A stretch of 12,562 bases of DNA from JBJELF01 sp051879015. Lineage in GTDB: Bacteria > Bacillota > Clostridia > Lachnospirales > Lachnospiraceae. A program made the translations under genes and the position numbers. Location: contig JBJELF010000090.1 of assembly GCA_051879015.1 (NCBI GenBank), positions 1-12,562 on the forward strand, read 5' to 3'. This document shows positions 7,725 through 12,562 of the stretch, piece by piece (position 1 is the first letter of the stretch; each line of letters begins with the position of its first letter). Below the pieces are notes generated by a model. It saw nothing but the letters and a program-made list of their open reading frames with translations, ran no database searches and was not told where the DNA came from.

Positions 7725-9185
7725 TCACGCTAACACATTAATTTGTTTCACTTCAGGATCTTCTGGTCCCGTCATGCTGCATCCCTTTTCCTTTGCATAC
7801 TGGATATGCTCCAAAATTTCTGCGGTAATGCGCTCGCCCGGAGCCAAAATAGGAATTCCCGGCGGATAACACATCACAAATTCACTGCACACACGCCCCT
7901 CGCTCTCCTCCAACGGAATACTGATCTTGTCCGCATAAAACGCCTCCTGCGGACTTGTAACCACTTCCGGTTCAATATATTCCTGACTCAGCAGACCAGT
8001 CCCATCCGTCTGATAACGGCGGCGTATTTCTGCCAGCGCACTAACCAGACGCTCCAATTCCTGGGGACGATCCCCTATGGAGAGATAAGCCAAAATATTT
8101 CCAATATCTCCAAATTCAATTTGAATGTCATACTCATCCCGCAGAATATCATATACCTCAATACCCGCCAGCCCAATATCCAATGTATGAACACTCAATT
8201 TTGTAGTGTCAAAATCAAACACCGAATTGCCATTCATCAGCTCTCGGCCAAACGCATAGTAGCCCCCTACTGCGTTGATTTCCTGACGAGCATACTCAGC
8301 CATGTCAGCAACCTGATGAAATACCTCCCGCCCCCGAAGAGCCAGATTACGACGGCTGATATCCAGACTAGACATCAACAGATAACTGCCCGAAGTGGTC
8401 TGAGTCAGATTGATAATCTGCCGCACATAGCCAGCATGAATCTTCGGACCAATCAGCAGCAGGCTGGATTGAGTCAGACTGCCTCCGCTCTTGTGCATCG
8501 ATACCGATGCCATATCAGCACCTGCCTCCATCGCAGATACCGGAAGCCCACCGCCAAAATAGAAATGCGTGCCGTGGGCCTCATCCACCAGACAAAGCAT
8601 TCCCGCATTATGCGCCATCTTTACAATGCCTCGCAAATCACTGCAAATTCCATAATAAGTAGGATTATTTACCAACACCGCCACCGCATTGGGATGCTGG
8701 GCGATTGCCTTCGCAACCTGCTCCCGCTGCATTCCCAGAGAAATGCCAAGCCTCTGATCCACCTCCGGATTGACATATACTGGCACTGCACCACATAACA
8801 CCAGCGCATTGATCACACTTCTATGTACATTTCTGGGTAAAATAATTTCATCCCCACGTTTACAAGCTGTCAGCACCATACTCTGTACCGAGCTTGTAGT
8901 ACCTCCTACCATCAAAAAAGCATGCGCTGCACCAAAGGCATCTGCTGCCAGTTCTTCTGCCTCACGAATGACAGAAACTGGATGACAAAGATTATCCAAT
9001 GGCTTCATACTATTTACATCCACACCCACACAGCGCTGTCCCAAAAATGCGGTCAATTCTGGATTCCCACGTCCACGCTTATGACCCGGCACATCAAAGG
9101 GAACCACTCTCATCTGCCTAAATCGTTCCAGAGCCTCATAAATAGGCGCACGGTTCTGATCCAAACGAGTCCGTCTAATATTCAA
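7725..9185 (-). CDS. speA: Arginine decarboxylase, aspartate-aminotransferase-fold (Orn/Lys/Arg decarboxylase major domain)
   Basis: PLP enzyme of the short Gram-positive Orn/Lys/Arg decarboxylase group; arginine to agmatine is the likely reaction given the adjacent agmatinase. The 486 residues show DVPGHKRG (31-38), the GGTTSS PLP-phosphate segment (94-99), DEAHG (201-205), the Schiff-base lysine in MHKSGGSLTQSS (K232) and the C-terminal YPPGIPILAPGE (440-451). Length matches Bacillus SpeA; the N-terminal wing domain of enterobacterial decarboxylases is absent. The start is a TTG at 9185, with a near-perfect AGGAGG 8 nt upstream. It is the first gene of the five-gene polyamine operon and lies about 30 nt after a leader terminator, so read-through should control the operon. 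Lysine or ornithine as substrate cannot be excluded from sequence alone. Confidence 0.9.
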   Translation of the reverse strand: MNIRRTRLDQNRAPIYEALERFRQMRVVPFDVPGHKRGRGNPELTAFLGQRCVGVDVNSMKPLDNLCHPVSVIREAEELAADAFGAAHAFLMVGGTTSSVQSMVLTACKRGDEIILPRNVHRSVINALVLCGAVPVYVNPEVDQRLGISLGMQREQVAKAIAQHPNAVAVLVNNPTYYGICSDLRGIVKMAHNAGMLCLVDEAHGTHFYFGGGLPVSAMEAGADMASVSMHKSGGSLTQSSLLLIGPKIHAGYVRQIINLTQTTSGSYLLMSSLDISRRNLALRGREVFHQVADMAEYARQEINAVGGYYAFGRELMNGNSVFDFDTTKLSVHTLDIGLAGIEVYDILRDEYDIQIEFGDIGNILAYLSIGDRPQELERLVSALAEIRRRYQTDGTGLLSQEYIEPEVVTSPQEAFYADKISIPLEESEGRVCSEFVMCYPPGIPILAPGERITAEILEHIQYAKEKGCSMTGPEDPEVKQINVLA

Positions 9186-9223
9186 CTTCTTTTCCTCCTC
9201 TCGCTGGTTAATGCCAAAACAAA

Positions 9224-9260
9224 AAAACGCCAGTCATGCGATATGCACAACTTGCGTTTT
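9224..9260 (-). terminator. Leader terminator (attenuator) before speA
   Basis: On the minus strand AAAACGC (9260-9254) pairs with GCGTTTT (9230-9224). The stem continues through 9253-9245/9239-9231 with two G-U pairs and one mismatch around a 5-nt loop, followed at once by a run of seven U, G and four more U (9227-9216). The wobble pairs and the U-run are valid only on this strand. It ends about 30 nt before the speA start, so speA expression needs read-through or a second promoter. Confidence 0.8.
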
Positions 9261-9275
9261 CTATCCGACAAAACG
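9255..9275 (-). promoter_or_regulatory. Alternative hairpin competing with the leader terminator (candidate antiterminator)
   Basis: CGTTTT (9275-9270) can pair with AAAACG (9260-9255) around a 9-nt loop on the minus-strand RNA. The 3' arm of this hairpin is the 5' arm of the terminator stem, so the two structures exclude one another. This is the geometry of an attenuation switch, though a 6-bp A/U-rich stem alone is weak and might need help from upstream structure or a protein. Confidence 0.4.
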
Positions 9276-9620
9276 ATCTGCCTCTCTTGCTCAAAAGGCT
9301 GTTAACTGAACAACAATCACCCTATCAAAGCGAAAATCTATCAGTGGATATCCAGGTAGGACGGAATGAATAGAGTCTATATAGCAATTATACTTTTACT
9401 ACTCTTATTGACCGTTTCACAAGTCTGCGCACAGGCGCATTTCGGTTATGAAGTAACCAACTTATAAAATTTGAGCTTTTAACTCAATCAATAAGGCTGC
9501 ACAAAGGCCGCCAATCGGCAGTGGACCCGGCTGTCCGTATGGCCTTAACTCCTCGTCGGAGTGATCCAAAAAAAATTGCTTTGAAAAGACTCTTACATCT
9601 ATTCATCCAAAATCAACCAC

Positions 9621-9649
9621 ATTTTAACACAATAAAAATGCTTTGTCAA
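9621..9649 (-). promoter_or_regulatory. Near-consensus sigma-A promoter of the polyamine operon leader
   Basis: On the minus strand a perfect -35 TTGACA (9649-9644), a 17-nt spacer and a -10 TAAAAT (9626-9621, 5 of 6) are present. They predict a transcript start near 9614, 430 nt before speA. The promoter begins only about 28 bp after the stop codon of the preceding gene, with no strong terminator in between. Confidence 0.8.
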
Positions 9650-9676
9650 GCTACGCCTCAAGATTGAGAAAGTCAA

Positions 9677-10924
9677 TCATGGAATAATCTTATATTCCCG
9701 CATCAGCTCCACTCTCTGATTTCCAATCTTAATACTCTCCGATGCATGATTATTTTCTGTATTCACCGTCTCTTTTTGATACTTCAAAATACGATCTGCC
9801 CACGCCACAGGAAGCAGCAAAGGACACTTACTCAAATAAGGATAACGTCCCTCCAGACTCTTAGCCGATGGAAAGACCGTTTGAAGCAGAGAACCCTTTG
9901 CCTTTTTGCCCTGCTTCTGTGCCGCAACCGCACTCAAAGTAATATTGCTGCTATGCTTTCGGCTCATATCCGATCCACCGTAGACACCACTGGACAACAA
10001 ATCCATCAGCATTGCCGTTTCATCCACTGAAATTGCCTTCCACTCCTTTGGATAACAAGCCTTCTCTGGTGAAAAATTAAGATACTTAAATCCAATTTGA
10101 TACAAAGCAGCCGTAAAAACATCCGCATGAATCGCCTGACATTGCTGCAGCAGACGCAGCCAGTCAACCCGACTTCCATACACATTGGCAAACATCACAA
10201 TATCACAGACCTGACGAATTCCAAATCCACTGTGAAGAAAATGCTTAAAGGCATGGCAAATCAAATAAAATAAATGATCGGTATCATCCATCGTTGTAAC
10301 CAAAACCCCATCAATCGGAATATCCACACAATGCTGATGCGCCTGAACAAAAAAGCGGTTAAATTCACCATAAGCCTCCGACTCCGGCGGAAACAAACTT
10401 TTATGTAATTCGATATAAAGAGGACTGCCCGGTTTTCCATAAGGAACTTCATAATCTTTTTCCAGATTCGATTCTGGATTTGACAGCTGCATTCCATACT
10501 CCAACATCACTTGATGACAATGCGCAAACTCCTCCGGAGGAATTAAAACATCCTCATCCGAAGACATACGATAATCCGGATTCGGATAAAGATTGCGACA
10601 AACAATTCCCTTCACCACCAAAGGATGCAGTCCTGCCTCCCTCAAATGCTGAAACAAACGCAAAAATTCACTCGTCTTAATCGTCTGCATCATCACAAGC
10701 TGCAGCATCTGCTTTTTAAAAGGCAAAAGCACTTCTGGCGGCGAAAGCTGCGCTGCCGCAGAAGCATACACCGCATCATAAATCATCGGCAGCACCTGAT
10801 GCTCACTTGCCAGACGAAACAATCCAAGCCACGCCTGCGGTGACATTTCACAATTCCAATTGACCTTTTCCCCATTTAACGAAGCCTTTAATGCCTCCAA
10901 AAAGAAACGACTCTCTGATTTCAT
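9677..10924 (-). CDS. Nucleotidyltransferase family protein (PF14907-like), function unknown
   Basis: About 415 residues resembling the uncharacterised nucleotidyltransferase family often found near polysaccharide genes. The nucleotidyltransferase-like core is seen as LVVKG (102-106), then RMSSDEDVLIP (119-129), where D123 and D125 would be the paired metal-binding acids. This is followed by a helical C-terminal half without recognised motifs. There is no signal peptide or clear membrane helix, so it is probably cytoplasmic. The ATG at 10924 has AGAGG just upstream (4 nt, short). A GTG at 10936, directly after the sugar-transferase stop, is an equally possible start adding four residues. It forms a two-gene unit with the sugar transferase upstream, suggesting a role in surface glycan synthesis or decoration, but the substrate is unknown. 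Confidence 0.75.
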   Translation of the reverse strand: MKSESRFFLEALKASLNGEKVNWNCEMSPQAWLGLFRLASEHQVLPMIYDAVYASAAAQLSPPEVLLPFKKQMLQLVMMQTIKTSEFLRLFQHLREAGLHPLVVKGIVCRNLYPNPDYRMSSDEDVLIPPEEFAHCHQVMLEYGMQLSNPESNLEKDYEVPYGKPGSPLYIELHKSLFPPESEAYGEFNRFFVQAHQHCVDIPIDGVLVTTMDDTDHLFYLICHAFKHFLHSGFGIRQVCDIVMFANVYGSRVDWLRLLQQCQAIHADVFTAALYQIGFKYLNFSPEKACYPKEWKAISVDETAMLMDLLSSGVYGGSDMSRKHSSNITLSAVAAQKQGKKAKGSLLQTVFPSAKSLEGRYPYLSKCPLLLPVAWADRILKYQKETVNTENNHASESIKIGNQRVELMREYKIIP

Positions 10925-10936
10925 CTTCCCTCTCAC

Positions 10937-11605
10937 TTACTTCTCAGAATTACTTTGTTTTTGACTCTTTTGTTTTTGCAGCTCTCCTGTTCCACCCTCT
11001 ACCACTCCGTCATGCTTGACAACACTCACAATCGTTCCAAAAAAGCATTTTACATCAAACAAAAAACTCATCTTTTCAACATATTCCCCATCATAACGCG
11101 CCTTAACTGCAATAGGCAATTCATCACGCCCATTAATCTGAGCCCATCCAGTTAATCCAGGCATCACATCATTGGCCCCATACTTCTCTCTCTCCTCAAT
11201 CAAATCATACTGATTCCATAGAGCCGGTCTTGGACCAATAATAGACAAATCATGTGTGACTGCAATATTCCAAATCTGAGGCAATTCATCCAGACTGGTT
11301 TTTCTCAAAAATTTTCCTACTCGCGTAATCCACTGCTCCGGATTGCTCAACAGATGCGTCGGCATATCATGCGGTGTATCAATTCGCATCGTACGGAATT
11401 TAAGAATATTAAAATAAGTCAATTCTCCATTTCTCTTCTGCCCCACACGCTTCTGTTTAAAGAGAATCGGTCCCGGGGAATCCAGCTTAATTGCAATTGC
11501 AATTAAAAGATAAAGCCAAGAAAGCACAATCAGACCGAGAATGCCCAGCACGCGGTCTATGATATTCTTTCCATACTGACAATAAAACGTATTTTTTGTT
11601 TTCAT
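10937..11605 (-). CDS. Polyprenyl-phosphate sugar-1-phosphate transferase (bacterial sugar transferase, small PglC type)
   Basis: Membrane enzyme that moves a sugar-1-phosphate from a UDP-sugar to undecaprenyl phosphate, the first step of building a capsule, exopolysaccharide or glycan repeat. The 222 residues have one N-terminal hydrophobic helix (about 15-39), then DSPGPILFKQ (42-51), FNILKFRTM (65-73), the catalytic DE dyad in TSLDELPQ (D106, E107), SIIGPRPAL (121-129), and PGLTGWAQINGRD (149-161). It is the minimal monotopic form, without extra N-terminal membrane helices. The tail is polar and rich in Lys, Gln and Ser (from 209). The common KGDM before the IGPRP strand reads VTHDL here. 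ATG at 11605 has AAGGA 9 nt upstream. Family is sure; the sugar is unknown. No glycosyltransferases follow, so this pair may be the end of a larger locus or an isolated initiator. Confidence 0.92.
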   Translation of the reverse strand: MKTKNTFYCQYGKNIIDRVLGILGLIVLSWLYLLIAIAIKLDSPGPILFKQKRVGQKRNGELTYFNILKFRTMRIDTPHDMPTHLLSNPEQWITRVGKFLRKTSLDELPQIWNIAVTHDLSIIGPRPALWNQYDLIEEREKYGANDVMPGLTGWAQINGRDELPIAVKARYDGEYVEKMSFLFDVKCFFGTIVSVVKHDGVVEGGTGELQKQKSQKQSNSEK

Positions 11606-11813
11606 ACCTTCTCTTCCTTCCTCATCTAAAGCATAATCTCAAAGGATATCCCTAATCTATCTGCGTATATCCCTCATCAAACTTATGTTCAGCAACAAAA
11701 GTAAAACCGATACTAGTGTATATCATTCGACTCCCATTTGCAACTGTTTTGAGAAATTTCATCTTAGATTATTACTACCTGATCACTATAGCAATTATCT
11801 TCGCAGCATTGAC
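11606..11813. other. Intergenic region with possible gene remnant and imperfect hairpin
   Basis: This 208-bp gap separates the sugar transferase from the phosphoesterase. An imperfect palindrome at 11766-11800 could fold on either strand, but it has no U-tract. On the minus strand a 36-codon reading frame (11762-11652) begins MKFLKTVANG and ends EGYTQID. It has no ribosome site and looks like the tail of a lost gene or chance. No firm gene is called here. Confidence 0.4.
11715..11743 (-). promoter_or_regulatory. Candidate promoter for the sugar transferase gene
   Basis: On the minus strand TTGCAA (11743-11738), a 17-nt spacer and TACACT (11720-11715) give a 4/6 plus 4/6 match to the sigma-A consensus, about 100 nt before the start codon. 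It overlaps the 36-codon reading frame. The match is weak. Confidence 0.28.
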
Positions 11814-12562
11814 TTATTTTAAAATAAGCTCCACAATCTCAGGCGGATTATGAAAACGAGGCAGTTTCTCATTTTTGCTGCCCAATCCAGAAGTAATTAA
11901 AATATTCAGCAAATCCTTTTCATGATACCCATAAACATACTTTGGAAAATAACCCTGGTCACATCCCCATAAACCACCCAAAAAAGGCAAGATCACCTGC
12001 CCTCCATGATCATGACCACTCACAACTAAATCAATCTTCCAGGTTTTCGACGCTTCTCCCAACACAAAAGACTCCGGCATATGAGACATCATAATCGTAA
12101 AATCCTCTGTCTCTTCAAACTCCCTTAAAAACTGATAAACCTCTGGGTCCATCTCTTCCTCTTTTGTATCATTGTAGGCATTCAGCGCAAACGCATAATC
12201 ATAGATTCCACCCAACCGAATCCTCTGACCATTGATTTGAATATCCTGATACGCCAAATCCAGCACAACTGCTCCCGCCAGTTCTTCCGCTACATCCTGT
12301 CCCGTCCTCTCTTCATAGGCAAGCTCCTGATTTCCCATAGAAACATAAATGGGAGCTACCTCCTGCAATGATTCAATCAAATGCGTCGCTACATTCAGAT
12401 TCTCTGACGAATCATTAATCAAATCTCCCACCATCAAAATCAAATCTGGATCCAATTCTTTCATTCGCTCAATCAACCGCTCATTTCCCTTACCAAATTC
12501 CCGGTCATGCAAATCCGCAATGAACACAATACGAATCGGTGAATGAATCTTCTCCTCATCCA
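11814..12562 (-). CDS. Metallophosphoesterase, YkuE-like, 5' end cut by the window
   Basis: Calcineurin-like phosphoesterase domain protein, expected to be a metal-dependent hydrolase. The frame is open to the window edge: residues DEEKIHSPIRI precede the GTG at 12527 in frame, so that GTG (VFIADLH) is an internal valine and the true start lies beyond 12562. The 248 visible residues show the family metal motifs in order: ADLHD, GDLIND, MGNQE, MSHMPE and SGHDHGGQ, ending with the GLGS...NPPEI tail typical of YkuE-like proteins. The third motif is normally GNHE; the histidine that assists catalysis is Gln here (codon CAG). YkuE-like proteins usually have an N-terminal membrane helix or export signal, which would be in the missing part. 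The natural substrate is unknown. Confidence 0.88.
   Translation of the reverse strand, partial: DEEKIHSPIRIVFIADLHDREFGKGNERLIERMKELDPDLILMVGDLINDSSENLNVATHLIESLQEVAPIYVSMGNQELAYEERTGQDVAEELAGAVVLDLAYQDIQINGQRIRLGGIYDYAFALNAYNDTKEEEMDPEVYQFLREFEETEDFTIMMSHMPESFVLGEASKTWKIDLVVSGHDHGGQVILPFLGGLWGCDQGYFPKYVYGYHEKDLLNILITSGLGSKNEKLPRFHNPPEIVELILK

Larger units (their letters stand above)
9216..9614 (-). ncRNA. Structured leader / candidate regulatory RNA upstream of speA
   Basis: The 490-bp space before speA holds no recognisable gene on this strand. From the predicted start near 9614 the minus-strand RNA can form a 5-bp hairpin (9548-9552/9558-9562). It can also form a three-way junction closed by AAGGCC/GGCCTT (9504-9509/9541-9546), with arms at 9510-9519 and 9523-9536. 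Further 5-bp hairpins lie at 9471-9487, 9444-9458 and 9426-9439, and a 10-bp palindrome at 9345-9354. It ends in a strong terminator (9224-9260). I searched by eye for RNase P RNA, tmRNA, SRP RNA, T-box, SAM, lysine and cobalamin motifs and found none. It could be an attenuated leader or an independent small RNA that shares its promoter with speA. Confidence 0.5.

Noticed and set aside
7743..8798. Long plus-strand open frame (351 codons) opposite speA, and similar long plus-strand frames opposite other genes.
   Set aside because: They are antisense shadows of well-supported minus-strand genes, have low-complexity compositions and no family motifs or ribosome sites.
9280..9300. Minus-strand CAAGAGAGG resembling the beginning of a SAM-I riboswitch.
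   Set aside because: None of the other conserved SAM-I elements follow, and the terminator begins too soon downstream.
9387..9392. TATAAT on the minus strand inside the speA leader as a second promoter.
   Set aside because: No acceptable -35 box is found 16-18 nt upstream, and the upstream promoter at 9621-9649 is far better. A weak internal promoter cannot be fully excluded.
9484..9606. 40-codon minus-strand frame with five Arg codons in the leader of the arginine decarboxylase operon (possible Arg-sensing leader peptide).
   Set aside because: Its ATG lies only about 8 nt after the predicted transcript start with no room for a ribosome site, the Arg codons are spread out rather than clustered near a hairpin switch, and the frame overlaps the three-way junction. 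The frame is more likely a by-product of a structured RNA.
9662..9678. Inverted repeat GATTGA/TCAATC around the stop of the nucleotidyltransferase gene as a terminator.
   Set aside because: Only 6 A/T-rich base pairs, no U-tract, and it overlaps the stop codon; too weak to call.
12527..12527. GTG at this position as the start of the phosphoesterase.
   Set aside because: The frame continues upstream without a stop to the window edge, and this codon sits in the core strand just before the DLH motif, so it is an internal valine.

Overview
The window looks like a chromosomal stretch of a low-to-mid GC anaerobic Firmicute, most likely a Lachnospiraceae-type Clostridium relative. The evidence is gene content (TsaE-TsaB-RimI cassette, clostridial-type RNase Z, aspartate-aminotransferase-fold SpeA), AGGAGG-type ribosome sites, TTG/ATG starts and AT-rich intergenic DNA. 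The genus is inference. Every convincing gene lies on the minus strand, so transcription runs from high to low coordinates.

Layout in transcription order. (1) 12562-11814: 3' part of a metallophosphoesterase, cut by the window edge. (2) 11605-9677: a polyprenyl-phosphate sugar-phosphate transferase, then a nucleotidyltransferase-fold protein, a surface-polysaccharide type pair. (3) 9649-9186: a near-consensus promoter followed by a structured leader of about 400 nt. The leader ends in a strong intrinsic terminator that overlaps an alternative hairpin, directly before speA. (4) 9185-3490: a tightly packed five-gene polyamine operon: arginine decarboxylase (speA), spermidine synthase homologue (speE), agmatinase (speB), carboxy(nor)spermidine dehydrogenase and carboxy(nor)spermidine decarboxylase (nspC). 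It is closed by a perfect 14-bp stem at 3431-3469. (5) 3239-1543: tsaE, tsaB and rimI (t6A tRNA modification and S18 acetylation), preceded by a repeat/hairpin element. (6) 1352-1110: an 80-aa CxxC/CxxC protein of unknown function. (7) 995-87: ribonuclease Z.

The polyamine genes can be read together as arginine to agmatine (SpeA), agmatine to putrescine (SpeB), then aspartate-semialdehyde-dependent aminopropyl addition (dehydrogenase plus decarboxylase) to spermidine. The same set also fits the carboxyaminopropylagmatine route, in which SpeB acts last. SpeE would need decarboxylated S-adenosylmethionine, but no speD is present here, and its usual YHEM motif reads YDEM. The most interesting signal is the speA leader: a promoter, several stems and mutually exclusive hairpins ahead of the first polyamine gene suggest transcription attenuation or an undescribed regulatory RNA. 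No tRNA, rRNA, CRISPR array or insertion sequence was recognised.
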